The notes beneath the pieces are model-generated. The model was not told the origin of the DNA. It saw only the letters and a list, made by a program, of their open reading frames with translations, and ran no database searches. From Sulfurimonas sp. (GTDB taxonomy: Bacteria; Campylobacterota; Campylobacteria; Campylobacterales; Sulfurimonadaceae): a stretch of DNA of 14,344 bases. Positions within the stretch are counted from its first letter, which is position 1. Each line of letters opens with the position of its first letter. Below, one piece after another: positions 7,582 to 14,207 of the stretch. A program made the position numbers and the translations under genes. The stretch covers positions 1 to 14,344 of the forward strand of contig JAFLJV010000240.1 of the NCBI GenBank assembly GCA_022712845.1, given 5' to 3'.

Positions 7582-7971
7582 ATGGAGTATATAGCTTTTA
7601 TACATAAAGAAAAAAATGAGTATGTTGCAGTAGTACCTGATTTAAACTATGTTTCTAGTTACGGGGACACTTTTAAAGATGTAGTACATAATATCATAGA
7701 AGCAAGTGAGCTTTACTGTGAGGATTTAAAAACTTTACCAAAATCATCATCTTTAGAAAATTTGTTAAAAAGTGCAGATATAGATAAAAATGCTTCGCCA
7801 CAACTTATAGATATAAAAGTTGAAAAACTAAGAAGAATAAATGTAATGATGAGAGCTGATATCATAGATGTTTTGCCTCAGAGACTCGTTGAGTTTAATG
7901 GTAATCGTAGTGCTTATTTGCAGAACTTAGTAATTAAAGATTTGCATTCTCACAATATTGCTAATTACTGA
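7582..7971 (+). CDS. hicB: HicB-family antitoxin
   Basis: HicB neutralises HicA and represses the operon. Residues 1-50 form the partial RNase-H-like fold (YIAFIHKEKNEYVAVVPDL, then YGDTFKDVVHNIIEASELY). The family's usual PGC after PDL is replaced by NYV. The C-terminus (about 83-120, RINVMMRADIIDVLP, then NGNRSAYLQNLV) is a ribbon-helix-helix-like DNA-binding segment, the type of HicB that binds palindromic operators. The ATG at 7582 has AGGAAG (7569-7574) overlapping the hicA stop codon. It ends in TGA at 7969-7971. The 129 residues fall within the normal range for two-domain HicB proteins. Confidence 0.9.
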   Translation: MEYIAFIHKEKNEYVAVVPDLNYVSSYGDTFKDVVHNIIEASELYCEDLKTLPKSSSLENLLKSADIDKNASPQLIDIKVEKLRRINVMMRADIIDVLPQRLVEFNGNRSAYLQNLVIKDLHSHNIANY

Positions 7972-8001
7972 CAGTGAAAAAAATGGAGGTTCATTCACTG
8001 T
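7971..8001. repeat. Inverted repeat directly after hicB
   Basis: ACAGTGAA (7971-7978) and TTCACTGT (7994-8001) form an 8-bp perfect stem with a 15-nt loop, beginning at the last base of the hicB stop codon. It could protect or end the hicAB transcript. There is no T-run after it, so it is not a standard intrinsic terminator. Confidence 0.4.
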
Positions 8002-8018
8002 GAAGTATTTGTAAGGTT

Positions 8019-8041
8019 GGTTTACACAGTTAGGTTTACAC
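8019..8041. repeat. Direct repeat of GGTTTACAC
   Basis: GGTTTACAC occurs at 8019-8027 and again at 8033-8041, 14 bp apart start to start. The TTACAC core is also the half-site of the palindrome upstream of hicA. Whether it binds anything is unknown. Confidence 0.4.
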
Positions 8042-8060
8042 TCTCCAATTTTAGTATGCA

Positions 8061-8083
8061 TTACCAAGTTTGAAACTTGGTAA
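8061..8083. repeat. REP-like perfect palindrome, 11-bp arms
   Basis: TTACCAAGTTT (8061-8071), G, AAACTTGGTAA (8073-8083) is a perfect 11-bp inverted repeat with a single central base, followed by CGAG. It lies between the convergent hicAB and hydrolase genes. It looks like a dispersed intergenic palindrome (REP type) and may also act as a transcript-end stem for either side. No poly-T tract follows on either strand. Other copies would have to be sought outside this window. Confidence 0.5.
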
Positions 8084-8115
8084 CGAGAAAAAGCCATTTT
8101 GTATCCTTCATTTGA

Positions 8116-9663
8116 TTATGGATAATACCAAGAAACACGTATTATACCTGCAAATTTCCATAATCCATAATGTGAAAAGGTTGCAAAACCCCCACCTGTA
8201 ACAACATTTTCATTTATTGCGAGATTTCCTGATGCAACATCTTGAGAGTAACGAGGATAAATATGATATCGTATATGCCAAGTAGCACTTGTTATAACAG
8301 CACCTTTAGGAACAAAACCCATTATATTAAACGTTATTGTATGCTTTCCTGATGAATAGTCTTGGCTATGAATACCAGGATTCCAATTTATTTGATTGTA
8401 ACCATATCTTTCATGTACTTCTTTTGTGCCGAAAGTAGCATCCCAACCAAATTTAGCTACTTCAACTTCACATTGGCCTGTTGAATAGTTAAGTTTATTT
8501 GGATATTCACATTTGTAATATAGTATTTCATTAGGTAGGCTATTAATTGAATGAACTAACCTCTTTAATTCTGTTAAAGTATCCTGTTCACTCCAAGTAT
8601 TCTCTATTTTATATCCCCCACATCTAGCTTTCACATAACTAGATACATCTTCTGGAAATTCTCCTTGTACATAATAAAGTTTTTTAGATGGTGCAAAAGG
8701 AAAAACTTCTTTTCCATCCATAGTTGTAATACTAGGGTCAAATCTATGTTTAACAGATATACGATAATTTTTTGTATTTTTATCAAACTCTTGGTCTGTT
8801 TCCCATTGTGATGGTGCATCTGTATGTGCCTGAATTTTCTCTACTATAAAACTTTTTATTTTTTCTGCAGCCTGATTTGATGACACACTAACATCGTTTA
8901 CTAAAACTGGAAGCCCTAAATAATAATCGAAAGAATGGAATGCTCCAGTAAGTGCTTCAACTTTTTCTCCAAGTGCATTTGTATGTGAATAGTATCTATT
9001 TTGATTATATAGATTGTCACCAAGTGCACCTGGAATATGATGTATAGGGTCATTATCAAATGTTACATATGGACCATTTGATGCCACTTCATCTGCTGGA
9101 GTTGCTACACCTATGTTATGAAAATAAGGTTTCATCCATTCATCAAGTTTAGCATAAGCTCTATTGGTAAAAAGGTTTCCTTGTGAATGTGATATCACAA
9201 TAACTCCATGTCCACTCTTTATACTATTTTTATATGCATTTACTTGTGTTATTAAATCATAATTTTCTATTGAGTTGTTTACATTTGCTGCTAAATTTAA
9301 TAAATCATCAGCGTATTTTAGCTTTAAACCGACAAATAACTTAAATGCTTCCCATGTTACCTTAAGTCCAGCTTCACCTTCGACCTTCTGTAAAAATGCT
9401 TCAAATAGGTCAGATGTTGTTCCATATGAAGTGTTGTATGAAATACCAAATTTACTTATTTTATTAAGTGCTTCTTGATTAGATAAAAGTAAATCTGTAG
9501 CTTTTTCTTCCCATGTTTCTCTTGCATCCCTTTCAGATACATTAATTAGAATACCATTTGCATAATATAAATCAGTTTTACACTCATCTATTTTTGGTAA
9601 GTTTGCAAAAACTGATGTATTAAAAAGAGCTGTAAATACAATAGTCGTTATGAAGTATCTCAT
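8116..9663 (-). CDS. Exported alpha/beta-hydrolase (lipase-like) with extra C-terminal domain
   Basis: A 515-residue exported protein. The signal peptide ends near VFA (1-20). The N-terminal part carries DLYYANGIL at 31-39. The nucleophile elbow is SHSQG at 158-162, with Ser160 as likely catalytic residue; this is a G-x-S-x-G variant with Ser in the first place. Acid candidates are D203 and D205 (FDNDPIHH), and the best base candidate is H243 (FHSFDYYLGLP). Substrate unknown; an esterase, lipase or thioesterase activity is an inference. Residues about 270-400 are a linker with C348, C384 and C398 (CEYPNKLNYSTGQCEV), which together with C28 could form disulfides. Residues about 400-515 look like a separate beta-rich domain (WNPGIHSQDYSSGKHTITF) that I do not recognise. 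The ATG overlaps the stop of the upstream Ig-domain gene (ATGA at 9663-9660), so the two are coupled and probably act together. Confidence 0.75.
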   Translation of the reverse strand: MRYFITTIVFTALFNTSVFANLPKIDECKTDLYYANGILINVSERDARETWEEKATDLLLSNQEALNKISKFGISYNTSYGTTSDLFEAFLQKVEGEAGLKVTWEAFKLFVGLKLKYADDLLNLAANVNNSIENYDLITQVNAYKNSIKSGHGVIVISHSQGNLFTNRAYAKLDEWMKPYFHNIGVATPADEVASNGPYVTFDNDPIHHIPGALGDNLYNQNRYYSHTNALGEKVEALTGAFHSFDYYLGLPVLVNDVSVSSNQAAEKIKSFIVEKIQAHTDAPSQWETDQEFDKNTKNYRISVKHRFDPSITTMDGKEVFPFAPSKKLYYVQGEFPEDVSSYVKARCGGYKIENTWSEQDTLTELKRLVHSINSLPNEILYYKCEYPNKLNYSTGQCEVEVAKFGWDATFGTKEVHERYGYNQINWNPGIHSQDYSSGKHTITFNIMGFVPKGAVITSATWHIRYHIYPRYSQDVASGNLAINENVVTGGGFATFSHYGLWKFAGIIRVSWYYP

Positions 9664-10754
9664 TGTGCACCTCCTAACATACTCTCAACATCAAAATCAC
9701 ACGCTTGGGCATTCCAATCTGATGGACTACTACCATAAACTCCACCACTAAGTGCTTGATTATAATCTAGATATGCTCTTACTCTTGCTTCTGTATTATA
9801 AATATTGTTTTCAAGAAAGTCAATATGCCCGTCAACTTTAATTCCCTGCCTACGTAAATACATCTTACAATTACTAATCCGTGTCATTTCTTTTTGATGT
9901 TCGTAAGCTAATCCTATAGGGTTTTCTAAAATTTTATTATCAACTTTTGAATAAGCCATCATTAATTCTATTTTAATAGGCTCTCTATAAGTTTCAATAA
10001 CTTTCCTCTCCACATCATCCCGAACACCATTATTATTAGAATCTACTCCAAGCATAGTGCTATTATTTATAGTAGGATCTGGTTCAAGTGGAAGTTTATA
10101 TCCATTTATCTCTTTATATACTAGTACTGAAGCTGGCGTTGAAGTGATGTTATTAAGCTTAGCTTGTATAGTTGTAGAGCCTTCTTTTAAACCACTTAAA
10201 GTACCGTTTGAGATAGAAGCGATAGAGTTGTTTTGTATAGTCCATTCTATTTTATTATTTGGAACCTCTTTTATTGAGCTATCAGCATATGTTGCAGTTA
10301 CTAAAAGTTGTGTTTGAGTTGTCTCTTTTAGCTCTATAGATTGTTGAGTAATTGTTATAGCTGTAATATTTGGTACAGTGAAATTATAGTTGATTCTTTG
10401 TGTTTGAGTATTGTTAGTAGATGAGTCATCTAGTTTTACTTTTTGTACTAAAACTTCATAAGTACCAACTTCTAAAATGGTATTTGGTTTAAAAACTATT
10501 TTATTGCCAACAGCACTAGAGACACCACTCAACCTTTTGTTTGAAGAAGTTTTAAGAACAACTGTGTTTTTATGGATAGACTTAGAGATAACAGGCATTG
10601 TAAACTCTATTTCAACAGTAGTATCAGGAGATTCAAACTCAGCTAAATTTTGGGGAGATACAGATACTAAGTGAGGTTGAGTAAGTCCACTTTGAGCATA
10701 TAAATTTATAGATAGAGCAAAAAATAGAGCAAACTTAAGTAAATAATCAAACAT
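9660..10754 (-). CDS. Exported Ig-like domain protein with calcium-loop motif
   Basis: A 364-residue protein with a signal peptide at about 1-20 (ending NLYA). Residues about 25-128 resemble the SbsA/Big_5 Ig-like domain (LVSVSPQNLAEF, FTMPVISKSI, IVFKPNTILEVGTYEV). Residues about 131-213 resemble a Big_2 domain (IEWTIQNNSIASIS, TLSGLKEGSTTIQAKL). Then comes LPLEPDPTINNSTMLGVDSN (221-240) and a D-x-N-x-N-G-x-R-D-D-V-E loop: D238, N240, N242, D246 and E249 sit at EF-hand positions 1, 3, 5, 9 and 12, suggesting Ca2+ binding. The last 110 residues are helical with C296 and C352 and are unrecognised. The start ATG at 10754 has AAGG upstream. It is the first gene of a coupled pair with the hydrolase. 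A role in presenting, stabilising or anchoring the hydrolase at the cell surface is an inference. Confidence 0.75.
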   Translation of the reverse strand: MFDYLLKFALFFALSINLYAQSGLTQPHLVSVSPQNLAEFESPDTTVEIEFTMPVISKSIHKNTVVLKTSSNKRLSGVSSAVGNKIVFKPNTILEVGTYEVLVQKVKLDDSSTNNTQTQRINYNFTVPNITAITITQQSIELKETTQTQLLVTATYADSSIKEVPNNKIEWTIQNNSIASISNGTLSGLKEGSTTIQAKLNNITSTPASVLVYKEINGYKLPLEPDPTINNSTMLGVDSNNNGVRDDVERKVIETYREPIKIELMMAYSKVDNKILENPIGLAYEHQKEMTRISNCKMYLRRQGIKVDGHIDFLENNIYNTEARVRAYLDYNQALSGGVYGSSPSDWNAQACDFDVESMLGGAQ

Positions 10755-10785
10755 AAAATAACCTTTTTGTTGAAAAATATTTATT

Positions 10786-10791
10786 ATTATA
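10786..10791 (-). promoter_or_regulatory. Putative -10 box for the Ig/hydrolase operon
   Basis: The minus strand reads TATAAT (in AAGTATAATAAT) about 32 nt before the ATG at 10754, a reasonable leader length. There is no recognisable -35. The 97-bp gap to the upstream ABC gene holds no evident terminator, so read-through from the MFS/ABC operon is also possible. Confidence 0.35.
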
Positions 10792-10851
10792 CTTATTTTC
10801 TTTTGTTGTTATATTAATATGAGACAATTATATGGATTTTGTGGTAATTAT

Positions 10852-12621
10852 TTAAACCAACTGATTGCGAACAAACTCCAAATAATGTCCCTCTTCATCT
10901 TCAAGCTCAGCATGTGTCCCTCTTTGAACTATCTCTCCAGCGTCTAGTACATAAATAGTATCAGCATTTTTAACTGTGCTTAGTCTGTGGGCTATAGTTA
11001 TGACTGTTTTGTCTTTTAGTAGAGGTGCTATGGCTAAGTGGAGTTTTGCTTCTGTGTGAACATCTAGGGCTGAGGTGGATTCATCAAATATAACTACACT
11101 TGGGTTTGCTATTATCATTCTTGCTATGCTTAGGCGTTGTCTTTGTCCACCTGAAAGTCTGATACCGTGATGGCCAACTATAGTGTCAAGTCCATCACTC
11201 ATATTATCACACATATCTTGAAGTTGAGCAATTTTTAGAGCATCTTTTATCTCTTCATCACTTATGCTTTCATCTCCCATAGTTATGTTAAATCTAAGAG
11301 TTGAGTTAAAAAGGATAGGCATTTGAAGAACTAAAAATACCTTTTGTCTAAGTGATGTTTTATCTATGTTTTTGATATCAACATTATTAAATAAAAGTGA
11401 GCCAGCACTTTTTTCATAAAATCCTGACATAACTTGAGCTAGGGTTGTTTTTCCACTTCCACTTGCTCCGATAAGTGCTATTTTAGAGTTTGCTTTTATA
11501 TCAAGTGAGATGTTTTTTAGTATCTCTTTTTTGTTTGAGTATGAAAAGCTTAAATCTTTTAGTGAGATATCAACATTAGCTGATTTTATAACTTCATCAC
11601 CACTATGTTCAGTTTTTAGTGTAAGAATTTTGTTTATTCTTTTTAAGGCACTCATAGCAGAAGAGTAGCTGTACTGCATAGTAAGAATATCTTGAACAGG
11701 GGTCATTATAAACCAGATATAGCCAAACATCGCAAACATCATACCTATGCTTAAGTCACTATATGCCACTAAAACTAAACCACTTGCACGAAGAAGCTCA
11801 AACATAACTAAGAAAATTGTATAAGATAGTCTCTCATAAGCTACACTTTTAAAACCGTATTCATTTGAAGTGATTTGAATCTCTTTAGCACTTGAGATTG
11901 CTTTTTTAAAGAAATAATTTTCTTTATTGCTAGCTTTTATCTGTCCATAAAGTTCCAGAGTTTCACCAACACTATTTTGAAAGCTCTCAATAGCTTCATT
12001 TTCCTTTTTTTTAAGTACACCAACTTTTTTAGACATCTTTTTACTGAGTAAAATTATAAGTGGTTGTATAACTAAAATCAGTATCCCTAAAATTGGGTCA
12101 ATTATAATCATAACTACACCAACAGCAGCGAGGGTTAAAATGGAGGTGATAAACTTACTAACACTCGAGATGATAAAATCATCAAGGGTATTTACATCAG
12201 TTATGAGGTTTGCTGTAATTGCTCCACTTCCAAGAGTTTCATACTCATTCATAGAGGTGATTTTAAGATGATTGATAAGCTTTTGTCTTATCATGAAAGT
12301 AACATACTTTGCAATTTTGGTAAAGACTTTTGTTATAACAACATTTAAAGCATAATAAGCAAAGCGTAAAAAAATAACCCCAAATGTAACTATCGCTATA
12401 TAGTAAAATGAGGAAGTCTCTCCAAAAAGAGAGTTTATGCTATTTACAAAATAAGATGGCTTGTCTAAAAGAACTTCATCAACCATAACGGGAAGCATCA
12501 TCGGGATAGGGATACTTATGGCAATAGCTATTAAAGTAACTATCTGCCCATAAATAAGTGAGGGTTTTTTATCTAAGATTAGATTGAAAATTGTTTTTAG
12601 TGTGATTTGCTCTTTATTCAT
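10852..12621 (-). CDS. ABC exporter, fused membrane and ATPase domains (MsbA/multidrug type)
   Basis: A 589-residue half-transporter that would act as a homodimer in the inner membrane. The transmembrane domain covers about 20-320 with roughly six helices; the ATPase covers about 350-589. Walker A is GASGSGKTT (385-393), Q-loop Q433, signature LSGGQ (489-493), Walker B VVIFDE (509-514) with catalytic E514, D-loop SALD, and switch histidine H545 (IAHRLS). All are intact, so ATP hydrolysis should be normal. Substrate is not deducible: lipids, drugs and peptides are all exported by this fold. The ATG at 12621 lies 23 bp after the stop of the MFS gene, so the two efflux genes are probably one transcript. 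No C39 peptidase domain is present, which argues against a bacteriocin exporter. Confidence 0.93.
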   Translation of the reverse strand: MNKEQITLKTIFNLILDKKPSLIYGQIVTLIAIAISIPIPMMLPVMVDEVLLDKPSYFVNSINSLFGETSSFYYIAIVTFGVIFLRFAYYALNVVITKVFTKIAKYVTFMIRQKLINHLKITSMNEYETLGSGAITANLITDVNTLDDFIISSVSKFITSILTLAAVGVVMIIIDPILGILILVIQPLIILLSKKMSKKVGVLKKKENEAIESFQNSVGETLELYGQIKASNKENYFFKKAISSAKEIQITSNEYGFKSVAYERLSYTIFLVMFELLRASGLVLVAYSDLSIGMMFAMFGYIWFIMTPVQDILTMQYSYSSAMSALKRINKILTLKTEHSGDEVIKSANVDISLKDLSFSYSNKKEILKNISLDIKANSKIALIGASGSGKTTLAQVMSGFYEKSAGSLLFNNVDIKNIDKTSLRQKVFLVLQMPILFNSTLRFNITMGDESISDEEIKDALKIAQLQDMCDNMSDGLDTIVGHHGIRLSGGQRQRLSIARMIIANPSVVIFDESTSALDVHTEAKLHLAIAPLLKDKTVITIAHRLSTVKNADTIYVLDAGEIVQRGTHAELEDEEGHYLEFVRNQLV

Positions 12622-12644
12622 AATATTAACAAATTACACTATTT

Positions 12645-13961
12645 TTACTTAGAGATTTTAGCTTTTAAATCTTCTTCTTCAATAGCACCAGCTACATACT
12701 TGATAACAATTATTTTTTCACTATCGTTTATGTACCATTCTGCTATATGTTTCTCTTCTAAATTTCTTAGTTTTGCAGTATCAATACCATTTTGTGCAAG
12801 ATATAAAAAAGAGTGCTTAGTTGGGTTTTTAAGTTTTAGTGTCCATAAAAGCCATAAAGTTGCTATAACTGCTACAGAGATACCGATAGTCTCTCTATCA
12901 CTTATGCCAAGCATTAAACCAGCAGTTGTACCACCGATAAATGTAGCAAAATATGCAACAGAGTTAGAGATACCAAGTGCAGCACCTTTTTGATGTACTT
13001 TTGCAAACTTTGTAATCATAGACTGAACTAAAGGCTCCATCATGTTAAATGCTATAAAAAACATAACAACACCAACGATAAAAACAGTGCTAGAAGTTGT
13101 AAGACCCATAATTAAAAATGCTGTAATAAAAAGAACAATAGAAAGTAAGAAAATTTCTTTAGGTTTGTTATGCTTTTCACCAAATACAGCAGCAGGACCC
13201 ATAGCAACTAAACCAAAAATCATAGCAGGTAAGTAGGCCATATAAAGATCAGATGTTTCCCAAGCAAAGTCTGTACTTGTAAGTATAATAGGGATAATAA
13301 CAAATGCTACAGTCATTAAACCTTTTTGCATTGCATTGATGATAATCATATTTAAAAGATTAGGATCTTTGATGATATCAGCAGTCCTTGTAGTTGCATG
13401 ATAAGTGTGTTTGATGGTAGGAGGAGTTGGTACTTTAGTAAAAAGAAGTATCATTGCTAAAATCGCTAAAACTGCTGTAACTATAAATAAAAAGTCAAGA
13501 CCATATTTTGCACCAAGAACAGGACCAAGACCCATAGCAATAGCAAAACTTAAAGCGATTGTTCCACCCATAATTGCCATGGCTTTACCACGAACCTCTT
13601 CTGGAACTAAATCAGAAATCATAGCAGTAATAACTGCACCAATTGCACCAGCACCTTGTAAAAACCTACCAAACATAAGAGTGTAGATATCAGTTGAGTA
13701 AGCACAGATAATAGAACCAATTAAAAATATGATAAGACCAACTAAAAGAGTTGGTTTTCTTCCTATTTTATCACTCATCGTTCCAAAAGGAACTTGAAAA
13801 ATTGCTTGAGTTAGTGCATATCCACCAACAACCATACCAACTAAAAGAGGTGTTGAACCCTCTAAATCAAGAGCGTAAATAGAGATAACAGGTAAAACTA
13901 AAAATAATCCTAGAAATCTAAGAGAAAGAATTGCGGAGAGTGGTAATACTTTTTTAAACAT
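12645..13961 (-). CDS. MFS efflux transporter, YajR-like, with C-terminal soluble domain
   Basis: A 438-residue proton-antiporter-type MFS protein of the DHA1 group. Motif A is GTMSDKIGRK (60-69). About twelve transmembrane helices span 8-378. The sequence from SLRFLGLFLVLPV through VPFGTMSDKIGRKP and GRFLQGAGAIGAVITAMISD is strikingly like E. coli YajR as I remember it. Residues about 391-438 (NGIDTAKLRNLEEKHIAEWY, then KIIVIKYVAGAIEEEDL) form a soluble beta-alpha tail reminiscent of the YAM domain of YajR. Substrate unknown. The ATG at 13961 has AAGG about 6 nt upstream. The gene is transcribed away from the MITE-like element and divergently from rdgB. Confidence 0.9.
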   Translation of the reverse strand: MFKKVLPLSAILSLRFLGLFLVLPVISIYALDLEGSTPLLVGMVVGGYALTQAIFQVPFGTMSDKIGRKPTLLVGLIIFLIGSIICAYSTDIYTLMFGRFLQGAGAIGAVITAMISDLVPEEVRGKAMAIMGGTIALSFAIAMGLGPVLGAKYGLDFLFIVTAVLAILAMILLFTKVPTPPTIKHTYHATTRTADIIKDPNLLNMIIINAMQKGLMTVAFVIIPIILTSTDFAWETSDLYMAYLPAMIFGLVAMGPAAVFGEKHNKPKEIFLLSIVLFITAFLIMGLTTSSTVFIVGVVMFFIAFNMMEPLVQSMITKFAKVHQKGAALGISNSVAYFATFIGGTTAGLMLGISDRETIGISVAVIATLWLLWTLKLKNPTKHSFLYLAQNGIDTAKLRNLEEKHIAEWYINDSEKIIVIKYVAGAIEEEDLKAKISK

Positions 13962-13974
13962 TATGTACCTTAAT

Positions 13975-13985
13975 ATTATATAATA
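13975..13985 (-). promoter_or_regulatory. Outward -10 box(es) at the left end of the inverted repeat, for the MFS/ABC operon
   Basis: On the minus strand the sequence leaving the repeat reads TTGGTATTATATAAT, giving TATTAT (13980-13985) with an extended TG-n, and TATAAT (13975-13980). Either would start transcription within about 5-15 nt of the MFS ATG, with the AAGG site just inside the short leader. Confidence 0.4.
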
Positions 13986-14118
13986 CCAATCTCCACTAAA
14001 AGGTAAGCCATTCTACTTCGTTAAATCTTTTTGGATTAACTAGTTAGTCCAAAAAGATTTGTCTTGTAGCTAATAGCTTATCTTTTATTTAAATATTTAC
14101 CTTTTAGTGGAGATTGGT
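13985..14118. mobile_element. MITE-like element with 22-bp perfect terminal inverted repeats
   Basis: Bases 13985-14006 (ACCAATCTCCACTAAAAGG...) and 14097-14118 (...CCTTTTAGTGGAGATTGGT) are perfect reverse complements; counting two more bases outward the match is 24 bp. The 90-nt interior has no ORF but a second long hairpin. The 134-bp unit is flanked on both sides by ATAAT (13980-13984 and 14119-14123), a possible 5-bp target duplication, although the setting is AT-rich. Size, symmetry, lack of coding and possible duplication fit a miniature inverted-repeat transposable element moved by a transposase elsewhere. The alternative is a native regulatory stem in the MFS/rdgB divergent region. 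Confidence 0.6.
14023..14060. repeat. Near-perfect 38-nt internal palindrome in the MITE-like element
   Basis: AAATCTTTTTGGA (14023-14035) pairs with TCCAAAAAGATTT (14048-14060). Inside it, after one T-G wobble, TAACTAGTTA (14037-14046) is itself a full palindrome. As RNA or single-stranded DNA this gives an 18-pair stem with almost no loop, nested off-centre inside the 22-bp outer repeats. Confidence 0.65.
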
Positions 14119-14123
14119 ATAAT
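14118..14123 (+). promoter_or_regulatory. Extended -10 box for rdgB at the right end of the inverted repeat
   Basis: The right end of the repeat reads ATTGGTATAATGG: a TG-n extended -10 followed by a consensus TATAAT at 14118-14123. TTTACC (14096-14101) is a weak -35 at 16-bp spacing. Transcription would start near 14130, leaving a leader of about 78 nt before the rdgB TTG. The leader contains a small inverted repeat, AAACTT/AAGTTT (14155-14169). Confidence 0.5.
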
Positions 14124-14207
14124 GGCGTAATTATATAGAAAAGATTGTTTACACAAACTTTATAAGTTTAAAAAAATTATGTTTAAAGTAAATTATAAGG
14201 ATTAAAA

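Noticed and set aside
7348..7605. Minus-strand hydrophobic ORF across the hicA region
   Set aside because: It overlaps hicA in antisense, which has clear family motifs and a ribosome site. The antisense product has no recognisable motif and is a shadow of lysine-rich coding.
7971..8001. Intrinsic terminator after hicB
   Set aside because: The stem is only 8 bp with a 15-nt loop and is not followed by a T-run; recorded only as an inverted repeat.
8019..8083. Start of a CRISPR array
   Set aside because: Only two 9-bp direct repeats with a 5-bp gap and one palindrome are present; there is no regular repeat-spacer series and no cas gene.
12607..13686. Plus-strand ORFs inside the MFS gene (three of them)
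   Set aside because: They are antisense to a complete YajR-like protein, with no ribosome sites or family motifs.
10852..13961. Bacteriocin or peptide-export system formed by the ABC and MFS genes
   Set aside because: The ABC protein lacks a C39 peptidase domain and no precursor peptide or maturation enzyme lies nearby; ordinary efflux is the simpler reading.
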